Shown: piece by piece, positions 50,301-59,115 of the stretch
Layout: the number at the start of each line of letters is the position of its first letter
Numbering within the stretch: position 1 is the first letter of the stretch
Origin: Trichomonas vaginalis G3
Taxonomy: Eukaryota; Parabasalia; Trichomonadida; Trichomonadidae
Length of the DNA: 64,000 nt
Direction: 5' to 3'
Assembly (NCBI RefSeq): GCF_026262505.1
Contig: NW_026529273.1
Location: 1 to 64,000 of the forward strand
Notes under the pieces: generated by a model
Told to the model about the DNA's origin: nothing
Seen by the model: the letters and a program-made list of their open reading frames with translations, nothing else
The model's database searches: none
Made by a program: the position numbers and the translations under genes

Positions 50301-51092
50301 GTCACGGATTGCATTTAATGACCTATTGGCTGATGATGTTGGTCTGATATTCTCAATTTCGCGAATAACTTTTGGCCAGTTGTTTGTAATGTCCTTGAGG
50401 GTGGCTGGTATTTGCTTCTTTGAATCAATGATGTACTGTGTTAATTTCAGATCGAAATCATCGATATTTGATTCGTTATAAACTTTATCATCTGCGGAAG
50501 CGTTCTTTGGAGCATCTACCATGATAGCAGTGGCAGAGAATGCTGTAAGCTTCTGATTTGGCTCGTTTGTCTTTGAAATTGGACGTAAAACGAATTCATT
50601 TTTATTTTCAAGCAAAGAGCGAACAAATGAGAGTGCTTCTGTATTTGAAAGATCTGCATAAACAATTGTACGAGAGTTTCCAAACATGATATCATACGGA
50701 TTCACTTGTTGGTGCTCGCGATGAACAAATTTGAAGTTGTGTTGGAAAGAAGGTGTCTCACCAGTGATTAACACTAGTTCTGAAGTACGTGCCATCGATT
50801 TGAATGTAACAGAACGTTGGAAATAGTGACCTAACTTGATATAAGATTTCATTTGAAGTAAATCTGAATAAGGAATGAATGGTTTTAATATTTTATTAAT
50901 TACAGATTCTTCTGGAAGTTTGTTTCCATCAGTTGCTGCAAGGAAAAATTGTTTGAGTGCAGGTTGATGTCTGTCGTTGATATAGTACAAAATCTGATCA
51001 AAGGGATGTGCAGATTCCCATTTGGATTGAATATCAACGGAAATTGTCTGCGGACTCATCACAGACAACGCACATTGAACAAAGAATATCAT
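47367..51092 (-). CDS. UDP-glucose:glycoprotein glucosyltransferase-like protein, degenerate catalytic site
   Basis: About 1241 residues from ATG 51092 (MIFFVQCALSVMSPQTISVD, with signal peptide). An upstream TTG extension is rejected because an initiator-like TCACTT lies 22 bases before this ATG. Residues 20-900 correspond to the UGGT thioredoxin-like and beta-sandwich folding-sensor region. Residues 965-1210 align with the GT24 domain (INIFVVTGSKIHEKLTLTML, ARRIALLDMIFPIEIGRVFV). UGGT reglucosylates misfolded N-glycoproteins in the ER. Here the DxD metal site (usually VDADQ) reads VVSPDTIF, and the SGYW and LDQDLPN motifs are not conserved, so activity is doubtful. No KDEL-type end. Length is less than the usual 1500. 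It may be a sensor-only homologue. Confidence 0.75.
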   Translation of the reverse strand: MIFFVQCALSVMSPQTISVDIQSKWESAHPFDQILYYINDRHQPALKQFFLAATDGNKLPEESVINKILKPFIPYSDLLQMKSYIKLGHYFQRSVTFKSMARTSELVLITGETPSFQHNFKFVHREHQQVNPYDIMFGNSRTIVYADLSNTEALSFVRSLLENKNEFVLRPISKTNEPNQKLTAFSATAIMVDAPKNASADDKVYNESNIDDFDLKLTQYIIDSKKQIPATLKDITNNWPKVIREIENIRPTSSANRSLNAIRDFLARQGTLASAINGRTFMFDKNDPHEILNIINQETIYNKILTEELGLSKNLSERITSTSIDLKNNFILDYRNDAVKWLNDVETDVSHATWSTSVQELIRPNPRIRKNLINFVVYADPTTTQGFTQIFSIAPLIRTNLPIRLGLVPNFNLKNRLHRKVAFAFHHIAKQSETSAFVFLIDAFQRAGVNRTSNTKNPMTEEIYAASYQKVISNMQDMLPWERLYELYSPISEEYQDIKVTSEYLKRSKVPFGYMTMNGKILDNSKKLPEHLADMFHTIFELCTVDGIMDLQGVDIVQLLSQKWPVVTELGHQVYEDAPQGTGIISHGYDVQKDFVDFVIKQDNFEGPQNPLGYTILFCDKSADTTVFTDVMSKDRYLSHAINPVLPGKLNMLFNYKPEELPVIVINGRVFRHVNLTDDKFLEDIMNWGSHFINHFKLQLQRVTGRFAAFAYSTTMAMDFVAAGIPRILLPDLAQESQLVYVDKDNTDALSWKILADPTRGNFQQCIDMINYISQKGLARIQLMVLPPHRINEIDLNVIRRFYRTALGPQKLTFKFFDTEYNYTIKPIPPSTYSIEKIYSDFDDEYVTVNGIDDGDLVVSYGINGFVSSGTSKFELPNFMDVAELEIVDTSDESSVIETFVDIHGSWNAITSPGQFYVRMRNNRSPHKVAGESIFDTAVSSKNDVNCPLKNGTEMMYEMNYSGSTEDINIFVVTGSKIHEKLTLTMLLSAKEFSDGKKINVWMNKNDLSPEMKSILPKFCEENGMSLNLFAKKWPASLMTPENPDFSVGARRIALLDMIFPIEIGRVFVVSPDTIFTESLNEMVEGLNETSVFYIPHFTKFMESSVPDIPTKIKFTDKTYAPQVIVANMNILRKQVIIFDAIRRQILIDVLRSSIPSPDFDILNMLGQLLQFAPTKKKVYCPEYCEIEDYGAVSLCKSPSKIMRMSLDDVAARYGETMQKYLNEISKFKAEKDDYIKVFLK

Positions 51093-51110
51093 TGTAAAAA
51101 ATTTAAGTAA

Positions 51111-51116
51111 AAGTGA
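51111..51116 (-). promoter_or_regulatory. Initiator TCACTT of the UGGT-like gene
   Basis: TCACTTTT on the minus strand, with its A at +1 about 22 bases before the ATG at 51092. It fits TCAYWW and decides the start in favour of the inner Met. Confidence 0.55.
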
Positions 51117-51122
51117 CAACAA

Positions 51123-51472
51123 TTAACAATAACATACAAAAAATTTACATTGAATATTAGATCATAATGAAGAAGATGTAATTAAACACCGAGTTGTACA
51201 TTAAAATTTTCTTTCCAAACAGGAAGAAATTCATATCAATCCCTAATTTTTGTTTGAATCATATGTTTCGTTATTAATAATGATATTCCCTATATCAAGA
51301 AAAGAAAATCTAAGGTCAAGCTTATAGCCTCTTAATATGCAATGTTGTATTTTCAAAAAAATAACAAAAACAATTTTTCATTAACCATGATATTTATAAA
51401 ACAAATAGTGTAAGCAAATAAACAGCCTATATCTTGTAATATTATATTTGTAAAATAAAAAAAATGATCATT
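51123..51472. other. A/T-rich intergenic region between two ER/Golgi genes
   Basis: About 350 bases between the co-oriented GT61 and UGGT-like genes. It should include the UGGT-like promoter and the GT61 3' end is at its other side. No repeats or other genes seen. Confidence 0.45.
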
Positions 51473-52771
51473 CTATCTAATATAATCAATAAAAGTTACA
51501 TTTTTCTGTGGTTTTGGCCACTTTCCATTCTTTGAATAGTATAAGCCTGCCTTCATAGCATCAATTGCCATATCAATACTGCAATTAAATGCATAACGAT
51601 GATCAAACGGATTAACGAAATAAACAATTTTGATGTCGATTGAAGCAATAAAAGAAACAATTGAGAAATCAAACATATCCCCACTAGCAATTACGATGAC
51701 AGTTCCTCTATGCATAAACAATGATTTGATGCAATTACTTCCTGTCGGAGTAAATAAGAACTTTATAGATGAAAATATCTTCGCATATTCTTGAATTGTT
51801 GATTCTGGATCTGGAATTATCTTAAAACTGACTTCAGGAAATCTTTTTTGAGCTGCTTTTGTAATGTTTTTAAAGTTCAATATACGTCTTGCTCGTTTGG
51901 GTTTTCTGTTCATCAGAACATATTGAGTAGGCTTGATTTCATCAAAATGGAAATAACCCTTAACTTTTTGATACAAAAGATAAATAGGAACCCCAAAATG
52001 GCAGTTGTGTGGTCTTCCTTCTGTTGCAACTGCAAGATATTTAGCATGGACCCATTCAAGCTCATCGATAATTATGTATTGGCATATACCTATTATCTTC
52101 ATGTATTCTTCGGTGAGTTTTTCTTGATGTCTTGCAAAAATTACGACGCAATCATCTAGAAAATCTTGAGGAAGTAGCATCAAAGGGGCTAAATAATCAT
52201 GTGTATAATGACCCAAATTGGCAGTAAACAAGTGCCCAAAAATACATGCTTTTTCGCATTCAAAAACAACAGGCCCATCATCGAATACTCGAATAAAGTC
52301 AGGTCCTGTGTCATATGGAGGCCGAATAGTAACGTTATTAATAGCGAACTCGCCTGTGTGAGTTGCATAAGCATCTTTATATATTACAATCTTTCCATAA
52401 AAATTATTGACATTATCAATAAATCTTTTTTCTCCAAATTTTGGGATAAGCTCTGGTTTTTTGAAATGCTTGCTATAATTAAGGCATTCTGTATTGTTGA
52501 TAAAGCCAAATAAGCAATTTGTTCTCGGAATATCGAAAGTTAAATTAAATTCAAAAACTTCATATATGCTTTCTTCTTGATAGCCATATGTTATATCCTT
52601 TATTTTAACTGCTTCTCTGATTCCACTAGTTTTGTTTAATTTATAGGAATTTTTAATTAATTTCAATTTCATTCTAGTATCTAATGAGCCCATATTGAAC
52701 TTGCAAAGTGTCATTATGAAATAAAAGTCTATCATCACCATAGCTACTCCGTGTGCTCGTAAAAAATACAT
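51473..52771 (-). CDS. GT61-family glycosyltransferase (DUF563)
   Basis: A 432-residue predicted type II membrane enzyme of the Golgi or ER. Residues 8-24 (GVAMVMIDFYFIMTLC) can act as signal anchor. The catalytic region covers about 150-420 and shows the GT61 landmarks: NLGHYTHDYLAPLMLLPQDF, the basic YVLMNRKPKRARRILN, and TPTGSNCIKSLFMHRGTVIV. GT61 includes plant xylosyl- and arabinosyltransferases and animal EOGT (O-GlcNAc), all transferring to glycans or proteins. The donor and acceptor cannot be told here. It is co-oriented with the UGGT-like gene. A near-initiator TTCATTC lies about 8 bases before the ATG. Confidence 0.8.
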   Translation of the reverse strand: MYFLRAHGVAMVMIDFYFIMTLCKFNMGSLDTRMKLKLIKNSYKLNKTSGIREAVKIKDITYGYQEESIYEVFEFNLTFDIPRTNCLFGFINNTECLNYSKHFKKPELIPKFGEKRFIDNVNNFYGKIVIYKDAYATHTGEFAINNVTIRPPYDTGPDFIRVFDDGPVVFECEKACIFGHLFTANLGHYTHDYLAPLMLLPQDFLDDCVVIFARHQEKLTEEYMKIIGICQYIIIDELEWVHAKYLAVATEGRPHNCHFGVPIYLLYQKVKGYFHFDEIKPTQYVLMNRKPKRARRILNFKNITKAAQKRFPEVSFKIIPDPESTIQEYAKIFSSIKFLFTPTGSNCIKSLFMHRGTVIVIASGDMFDFSIVSFIASIDIKIVYFVNPFDHRYAFNCSIDMAIDAMKAGLYYSKNGKWPKPQKNVTFIDYIR

Positions 52772-52861
52772 TGAGAATGAATAATACTGACAAAAATCAA
52801 CTGTGCGTCAAAAAGCGCAGGTCCAATAATTTTTGAGTCAACTCATACAATTAATTCTAAA

Positions 52862-55225
52862 CTATTCAATTCCTTGTGAATCAAGGATTTTAAGAATTGT
52901 CCAATTCATTTCTGGTAACTTTTCAGCTCCTTTTGGTATATGAACTTTCTCATTTTTCAAAGTTCGGTCGTTTTTCAGTTTCTTAATTGCAGACTCCATA
53001 GAAGATAGAGTTGATATGTCGGAGTCTATTTGAGGAACTTGTGAATCCATCTTTTCAACGTTTTCTCTTAAATCCAAAATTTGTTTTGTAACTTTATCGA
53101 ATCTTGAAGGATATATCTCTAAGACGGGTTTGTTTTTAATGTCCATAACAGGTAAGATTCTTTGTTTCTCTTCATCTCCTATTATTCCTGTATTAAATGA
53201 ATTATTTAGATTTGTCAAGGTATTTTTAAGATCATTATATGGATGTATAACAGAAGCAGATACCAAACCAAATATTTCTTCTGTTTTCAGCAATTTTTCT
53301 GTTTCATTCTTTAATTTTTCATCTAATTTGCTGTTATTCTTTTCAGATTTGGTCTTTTTAGGTTTGATTTTGCCTATTTCTGTATTGAAAATGTCTTTCA
53401 TCGTCTTTAGATTGACATTCAAAGAATTCAGCTGATTTTTCATTGGTTTGTCCTGAATGAAGTCATTTAGCTTGGATATTGATCTTTCTTTGTATTCATC
53501 AATTTGTTGTGATAGTATTGGCGAATTTGTATCATATCTAATTGAATCTAAATTTCTTGTAACTTGTGTAAGGTATTTTTCGTATTCTTTATTAGCTATA
53601 GTATTAATTCTTAATCTGGCACTATCTGATTCTTCTTGTACTTCATTTATACAGTTTTCTATTTCATTTTGAATTTTTGTTAAATTTTCAGGAGAAATGT
53701 ATGGTGCAGAAGCCTTATTTATATCATTTTGCAATGGTAGCATAATAGAATCTGTTTCCTGTTCAAACTTTTTGATCTGATTTGTCGGATCAACAAAATT
53801 GGAGTTAGAAGAAGCTAAATTATTAACATAACCTGTTATTTTATCAATTCTGTTGGTATATTTTTGACTATTGTTCTCATCTTTCTCGGAATCATTTTGA
53901 ATTTTTCTGATTTTCTCGATTTTTGACTCAATTTCGGAAGACATTGAATCTAAAAGTGACATTTCTTGTCTTAAAGCAACAATTCCATCAGAAACTTTGA
54001 GAACACTTCTTGCCATTGAAGGAAGAACTGTTGTTGAAGATTGTATCTGTTCTATGTTATTTAGAATGGGTATTATGTTACTATCATTCAGTGGATGCCG
54101 AGATTTGGCTCTTTCAAGGTCTTCTTGAGCTTTTCTGATGATTTCTTTGATTCCATTTTCGTGTCGTTCTACATCTGCAAAACTTCTGGTGATAACAGTT
54201 CGTGGGATGACTTGTGACATTTGTGAGCCAATTGCATCTAATGATTCTTTCCATTCTTGCATAAATTTTCTTAATTCTGAAAAATAATTATAAACGTTAG
54301 TTTCTGTAGCATTTGAACATTCAACATCAATCTTATTTTGTGTTTCAGTAATGCTTTTCTCTATTTTCCTGAATGATTTCAAGATATCTTCTACATTTTG
54401 GGAATTTTTCGAAGAAAACTTTTGGATTTTGTCCATAAACTGCTTAATTTCTAATTTTAATTCTCTGATACGTATAATGATTGCTGTTCGATCATTTAGT
54501 AAGCTTGAATAGTTTTCAATTGTGTTTAATTTTTGTTGTAAGTTCTGAAGCTCAACTTGCGAATTGTAATAAGATTTAGATAACTTTTCTATATCATTTT
54601 CGATGCTTTGATCAAGTTCGGGATTTATTAATTCCAGATTTCGAAATTGAATCTTGCTTACGTTCTTTTTGATATCATCTATGTTATTTTTGACTTCATT
54701 CGCAACTTCCGGAGAAATTAAGTCTGTTTCTTTTTCTACCGATTTTTGATATTTTTCAACCGATGAATCTAATGATTTTAATGACTTTTCATCAGCTTCT
54801 ATGCGCGTGTTATACTGTTGGTACTGCTCTAATGTGAGTTTATTACTTTGTTCTGCTAAAACATACGCTAATTTATTTTTAAGATCTGTATTTCCGGATT
54901 TAATCTGTGAAATTGCATCTTGGATAAGTAGGTTTAATGATTCTGTTTCTAATTTTATATCAGCGTGTAACTTCTTGATTTGGGAAGGAATATGAACGCT
55001 TTGCTGCTGAGAATTCGCATTTAATTGATTGAGATTAATCTTTATGAGGTTGATCTTATCTAATAATGATTGAAGAGTGATTTGCTTTCCATTTGAATCG
55101 AAAGATTTAAATAAAATATTTGCGTGATCTTTGTATTTTGTAAATTGATGTTCAATATTACTAATAGAAGATCCAATACTATCTATTGATCGTGAAGAAC
55201 TGCTCCTTTTAGGGGATGATGTCAT
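52862..55225 (-). CDS. Long coiled-coil protein, unknown function
   Basis: A 787-residue, highly charged protein that is almost entirely helical with heptad patterns, beginning with a Ser/Arg-rich segment (MTSSPKRSSSSRSIDSIGS). It holds spectrin- or plectin-like stretches (SYYNSQVELQNLQQKLNTIE, KIQKFSSKNSQNVEDILKSF) but no recognisable end domain. A Lys-rich break lies near residue 620 (KPKKTKSEKNNSK). It is likely a cytoskeletal or scaffold protein. No signal peptide or membrane segment. It lies 90 bases from the 5' end of the GT61 gene on the same strand, without obvious functional link. Confidence 0.6.
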   Translation of the reverse strand: MTSSPKRSSSSRSIDSIGSSISNIEHQFTKYKDHANILFKSFDSNGKQITLQSLLDKINLIKINLNQLNANSQQQSVHIPSQIKKLHADIKLETESLNLLIQDAISQIKSGNTDLKNKLAYVLAEQSNKLTLEQYQQYNTRIEADEKSLKSLDSSVEKYQKSVEKETDLISPEVANEVKNNIDDIKKNVSKIQFRNLELINPELDQSIENDIEKLSKSYYNSQVELQNLQQKLNTIENYSSLLNDRTAIIIRIRELKLEIKQFMDKIQKFSSKNSQNVEDILKSFRKIEKSITETQNKIDVECSNATETNVYNYFSELRKFMQEWKESLDAIGSQMSQVIPRTVITRSFADVERHENGIKEIIRKAQEDLERAKSRHPLNDSNIIPILNNIEQIQSSTTVLPSMARSVLKVSDGIVALRQEMSLLDSMSSEIESKIEKIRKIQNDSEKDENNSQKYTNRIDKITGYVNNLASSNSNFVDPTNQIKKFEQETDSIMLPLQNDINKASAPYISPENLTKIQNEIENCINEVQEESDSARLRINTIANKEYEKYLTQVTRNLDSIRYDTNSPILSQQIDEYKERSISKLNDFIQDKPMKNQLNSLNVNLKTMKDIFNTEIGKIKPKKTKSEKNNSKLDEKLKNETEKLLKTEEIFGLVSASVIHPYNDLKNTLTNLNNSFNTGIIGDEEKQRILPVMDIKNKPVLEIYPSRFDKVTKQILDLRENVEKMDSQVPQIDSDISTLSSMESAIKKLKNDRTLKNEKVHIPKGAEKLPEMNWTILKILDSQGIE

Positions 55226-55600
55226 TCACGTTATTTTCAATTTTTCAACAATATTGAAAAATGACTAAATTTGCTAAAAGTAATATATAACCGAAGATTG
55301 TGCGCATGAAGCTATTTTGTTGAATTCGAAATCTTCAGTGAAATTGATTGAAAACGCTTGTTCAAAAATAAATCATTGCAAGTGTATGTCTTTATTTGAG
55401 AGATATATCGAGAATATGTAGTTTTAATGAACGGCTATTTCATATTTATAAGATTTCCGAACTTAATATAATTTGAGAGAACTCATAGAAAAATTGAGAA
55501 GCTTTCGAAAATACTTTTTTTTAATTCATAACTTGAGAGGTGGCATGTTGTTTTGTCAGCTACCTTTATTAGCTAATTCTTGCGTTTTAAACTACTTTAT
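55226..55600. other. A/T-rich intergenic region
   Basis: About 375 bases between the coiled-coil gene start and the ankyrin gene end. No supported feature. Confidence 0.45.
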
Positions 55601-56734
55601 TCAATTACCTCCCATTAGATATTCTCTTACTTTGATACCTGCAATCTGGACAGCCGTGTTTCCATCTCTATCCTTTGCTTCTTTATTAGACCCAACTGAG
55701 AGAAGATATTTCACAATATCAAGATGATCGAAATATGATGCCAAAAGGAATGGAGTACATTCACCATTATCCTTTGCCTCTATATCAGCGCCAGCTAAGA
55801 CAAGATATTGGACAATATCAAGAAAGCCTTCTTTTGATGCCAAAAGAAGTGGAGTTTCACCACCACGATCCTTTGCTTCTTTGTTAGCTCCAATCGAGAC
55901 AAGATATTTTACAACTTCAAGATTATTATTTTGCGTGGCATGCATGAGTGGAGTTTCTTTTAATTTAAATCCTTTTATCTCTTTATCGCAGCCACATTCA
56001 ATCAGAGATTCAACAAGTCTGAGATTTCCTCTATCGCATGCAACTTGAAGTACATTTTCTGGTTCTTGCCAATAACATATTTCGAGTGTCTTTTCCCAAA
56101 GTCCTTCCTCACATGCTTTATAAATTACAATTTCATTCTCTTTAGATGAATGCCCATCAAAGAACTTGTAGACGCGTTCAAAATCATCAGAACTCTTAAG
56201 TTTTTCTATTTCTTTAAGAAATCTTTTCGGAATGTTTTGATCAACAATAATTTTATTGATTCTCTTTAACATGTTGCGTTCTTCAGAAATTTGACTAACC
56301 TGAGATTTGAGTAATTCTATGTCATTGTCATTTTGCTGTTTTTGATCTTGAATTGTTTTTAATTCTTTTTGAAGTTTTTGTATTTCTTCTGAAGAATTAG
56401 ATCCATCTTTTTGTGATTGTATTAAAAAATCAATAACACCATCAAGTAATGCAAGTTTCAGGTAATTTTTGATTGATTTCAAAATTGAAATGACATCTTC
56501 ATAATTATGTAGTGTAATATGCGTATTCCGAATACACATATATAATGTATTTGCATCGACTGTAGGTTGTGATTGTTTCAGAAGAGTAGTGAAGTCATTT
56601 GTTGTAAAATTTGCAAACTTCATGATTTTTTCAATATCTTCTACTTCGAAAGTATCAAACAACTTATTTTCATCAATATAATCTTTGATGTTGGCTGCAA
56701 TATATTCAAAATTCTGAGTAAGCTCTTGACTCAT
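55601..56734 (-). CDS. Ankyrin-repeat protein with coiled-coil, paralogue A
   Basis: About 377 residues from ATG 56734 (MSQELTQNFEYIAANIKDYI). The upstream Met at 56761 is rejected because a TCATTT initiator sits between the two. Residues 1-105 form a helical domain shared with the gene at 57802 (FDTFEVEDIEKIMKFANFTT, TLYMCIRNTHITLHNYEDV). A coiled coil follows (about 125-165). Residues 225-370 are ankyrin repeats (KETPLMHATQNNNLEVVKYL, LVSIGANKEAKDRGGETPLL). It probably acts as a protein-binding adaptor. This subfamily is very large in Trichomonas and its partners are unknown. It is divergent from paralogue B with about 1.07 kb between. Confidence 0.8.
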   Translation of the reverse strand: MSQELTQNFEYIAANIKDYIDENKLFDTFEVEDIEKIMKFANFTTNDFTTLLKQSQPTVDANTLYMCIRNTHITLHNYEDVISILKSIKNYLKLALLDGVIDFLIQSQKDGSNSSEEIQKLQKELKTIQDQKQQNDNDIELLKSQVSQISEERNMLKRINKIIVDQNIPKRFLKEIEKLKSSDDFERVYKFFDGHSSKENEIVIYKACEEGLWEKTLEICYWQEPENVLQVACDRGNLRLVESLIECGCDKEIKGFKLKETPLMHATQNNNLEVVKYLVSIGANKEAKDRGGETPLLLASKEGFLDIVQYLVLAGADIEAKDNGECTPFLLASYFDHLDIVKYLLSVGSNKEAKDRDGNTAVQIAGIKVREYLMGGN

Positions 56735-56744
56735 TAATTTACAA

Positions 56745-56750
56745 AAATGA
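56745..56750 (-). promoter_or_regulatory. Initiator TCATTT of ankyrin paralogue A
   Basis: On the minus strand TCATTTTTG occurs with its A at +1 about 14 bases before ATG 56734. It agrees with TCAYWW and excludes the longer reading frame start. Confidence 0.55.
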
Positions 56751-56928
56751 ACTGTTTCCATACTTTGGATCTTTCAATAATATTAGAATCGATATTTTTA
56801 ATTACTTGTACTATTATAGCATGTATTTATCATTATCTATTATTTGAGATGTAAAAAATATCAAGAAGAAGAGTGAAAAAAAGAGTAGGGGTAATTTTAG
56901 CTAAAAGTGACGCACTTGTAAAAAGTGA

Positions 56929-56961
56929 CACACCCGTGAAGGGTGTGATTACCGATCGGTA
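56929..56961. repeat. Hairpin and 12-bp palindrome
   Basis: CACACCC-GTGAA-GGGTGTG (56929-56947) is followed directly by the perfect palindrome TACCGATCGGTA (56950-56961). Both lie in the repeat-rich divergent region between two ankyrin genes. Confidence 0.6.
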
Positions 56962-57032
56962 CTTTCGACAGTTTAGAATTTAAAATTTTTTATGGAACTG
57001 TTGCGAGTTTCATAAAGAATTTAAGGAATATA

Positions 57033-57159
57033 AGCAAAGATTTGAATCAAAATTTTAGACCTAAGCCGCTCGATTCGCTCGCGGCTTCCGCGAATTACAG
57101 ATCAGCAAAGATTTGAATCAAAATCTTCGAACTAAGCCGATCGCTTCGCTCGCGGCTTT
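57033..57159 (+). repeat. Two direct repeats of about 56 bases
   Basis: AGCAAAGATTTGAATCAAAA starts copies at 57033 and 57104, each ending in a GC-rich AAGCCG...CGCTCGCGGCTT segment that can form a hairpin. The copies differ at several bases. Confidence 0.7.
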
Positions 57160-57266
57160 CTTTATTATTTTAAATTTGCATATTTCCATCAAAAGTTCAT
57201 AAGGTAAAAAATTTCGTTTATTTTTACTAAGAAAAAAAAAGTTTTTTGATAATAAATTTATTTTAC

Positions 57267-57493
57267 TTCGAAAAAGTAGCAATAATCGTAAAAGGGTATT
57301 GATAGGCTTGCTAAAGTAACTAATTTTAGCTGTCAAATACTTTTGTATTTTGAAGTAAATTAGTATAAATTTGTTTTTACTTTTATTTCGAAAAAGTAGC
57401 AATAATCGTAAAAGGGTATTGATAGGCTTGCTAAAGTAACTAATTTTAGCTGTCAAATACTTTTGTATTTTGAAGTAAATTAGTATAAATTTG
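57267..57493 (+). repeat. 120-base tandem duplication
   Basis: About 107 bases at 57267-57373 recur, with no differences seen, at 57387-57493 with a period of 120. The spacers are T-rich. It contains TTCGAAAAAGTAGCAATAAT and GGGTATTGATAGGCTTGC. The lack of differences suggests a recent duplication. Confidence 0.85.
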
Positions 57494-57534
57494 ATATTAT
57501 TTTAACTCCCTTTGAAAACCTCAATTTTCCATAC

Positions 57535-57596
57535 AGAGGGAACGGGAATAGCATCCAATATTCCCTGAGAATGGTTGCGCATTCTCAGTTCCCTCT
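57535..57596 (+). other. Perfect three-way-junction sequence (possible structured RNA or cruciform)
   Basis: The outer stem AGAGGGAAC (57535) pairs with GTTCCCTCT (57588). Inside it, with no unpaired bases at the junction, lie GGGAATA-GCATCCAA-TATTCCC (57544-57565) and TGAGAATG-GTTGCG-CATTCTCA (57566-57587). All three stems are perfect (9, 7 and 8 bp). The segment is GC-richer than its surroundings and lies upstream of the ankyrin gene at 57802. I know no family with this structure. Confidence 0.7.
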
Positions 57597-57801
57597 ATAT
57601 TTCGAACGAAGCTCTCATCGGTCTTTTTTTTTAATACTAAACGTTTTTTTCCCCTTTCACTTTTAGCTAAAATTTGGGTTTGCCAAAAAAAATTGAATAG
57701 TGGAAAAAAATTGATTGGGTGAAAAAGAGTATATTAGCAATTCTAGTTAAATTTGATCTGATTTTTTGTAAAATTACGACATTTCAAAAAAGAATCAGGT
57801 C

Positions 57802-59115
57802 ATGAATCTGGATTTCGAATACATTGCCGCTCATATCAGCGACTACATTAAGAATGAAAACTTCTTCGATACTTTTGAGATCGGAGATATCAAAACAATC
57901 ATGAAATATTCACAATTGACAGCTGATCAGTACGTTACTCTTCTCAAACAATCTTCATCAACTATTGATGCTAAAGCATTATATGTATGTACACGAAAAA
58001 CAAATGTTACTATCCAAAATGTCGAAGAAATTGTTTCAATTCTGAATTCTCTCAAAAAATACATGAAATTCAATATATTTGATGGAATTATTGATGTCTT
58101 AAATCAAAGGGAGAAAATAATAAGTGATTTTACGACGGCAATTAACAGATTTCAAAATCAAAGTCAAACTAATGAAAATAACAATCATTCAAGAGATATT
58201 TTGACTAAAATCGCTGAACTTAAGAACTCTAATGATTTTGATTCCGTTTACAAATTCTTTGATGAACTTTCAGAGCAAGGAAATCAGGAAATGATGTTAA
58301 AATCATATGAAGAAGAACTTTGGAAAAAGACTATGCCTAAAAAAGATGATGCTAAATCTGAGAAGAATGTATTTCATGCAGCATGTGAGAAAGGAAATCT
58401 CAAACTTGTTAAATCACTTATTGAATGTGGTTGTGATAAAGAAGCAAATGATAATAATTATGGAAATACTCCGCTCATTTGGGCATCAGGTAATGGCAAT
58501 CTTGAAGTTGTAAAATATCTTATCTCTATTGGAGCTAATAAAGAAGCAAGGGATAAAGATGGAAATGCACCACTCAGTTGGGCATCAGGTTATAATCATC
58601 TTGAAGTTGTTAAATATCTTATCTCTATCGGATCTAATAAAGAAACAAGGGATAAAAATGGAATGACTCCACTCGGTTGGGCATCAAGAAGTGGTCATCT
58701 TGAAGTTGTTAAATATCTTATCTCTGAAGGACTAGATAAAGAGGAAAAGGATAATATTGGATCTACTCCACTCATAAAAGCATCATTCGGTGGTGCACTT
58801 GAAGTTGTTAAATATCTTGTCTCTATTGGAGCTAATAAAGAAGCAAAGGATAATATAGGATCTACTCCACTCATAGAAGCATCATTCTATGGTCATCTTG
58901 AAGTTGTTAAATATCTTGTCTCTATTGGAGCTAATAAAGAAGCAAAGGATAAATATGGATGGACTCCACTCATAAAAGCATCAGCTATTGGTCATCTTGA
59001 AATTGCTAAATATCTTATATCTGTTGGAGCCGATAAGGAAGCAAAGACAAATGATGGACGAACTGCCTTTGACGTCGCTAAAGGATCTGTGAAAGAATAT
59101 TTTTTGTCAATTTGA
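57802..59115 (+). CDS. Ankyrin-repeat protein, paralogue B
   Basis: 437 residues. Residues 1-100 match the helical domain of paralogue A (LDFEYIAAHISDYIKNENFF, FDTFEIGDIKTIMKYSQLTA), with a helical linker to about 175. Residues 190-430 hold about seven ankyrin repeats (GNTPLIWASGNGNLEVVKYL, STPLIEASFYGHLEVVKYLV and others). The last repeats are nearly identical to one another, so internal duplication was recent. It has more repeats than paralogue A (about seven against four). Likely role: protein-binding adaptor. The start is the first ATG, about 205 bases after the three-way-junction sequence; no exact initiator was found. Confidence 0.82.
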   Translation: MNLDFEYIAAHISDYIKNENFFDTFEIGDIKTIMKYSQLTADQYVTLLKQSSSTIDAKALYVCTRKTNVTIQNVEEIVSILNSLKKYMKFNIFDGIIDVLNQREKIISDFTTAINRFQNQSQTNENNNHSRDILTKIAELKNSNDFDSVYKFFDELSEQGNQEMMLKSYEEELWKKTMPKKDDAKSEKNVFHAACEKGNLKLVKSLIECGCDKEANDNNYGNTPLIWASGNGNLEVVKYLISIGANKEARDKDGNAPLSWASGYNHLEVVKYLISIGSNKETRDKNGMTPLGWASRSGHLEVVKYLISEGLDKEEKDNIGSTPLIKASFGGALEVVKYLVSIGANKEAKDNIGSTPLIEASFYGHLEVVKYLVSIGANKEAKDKYGWTPLIKASAIGHLEIAKYLISVGADKEAKTNDGRTAFDVAKGSVKEYFLSI

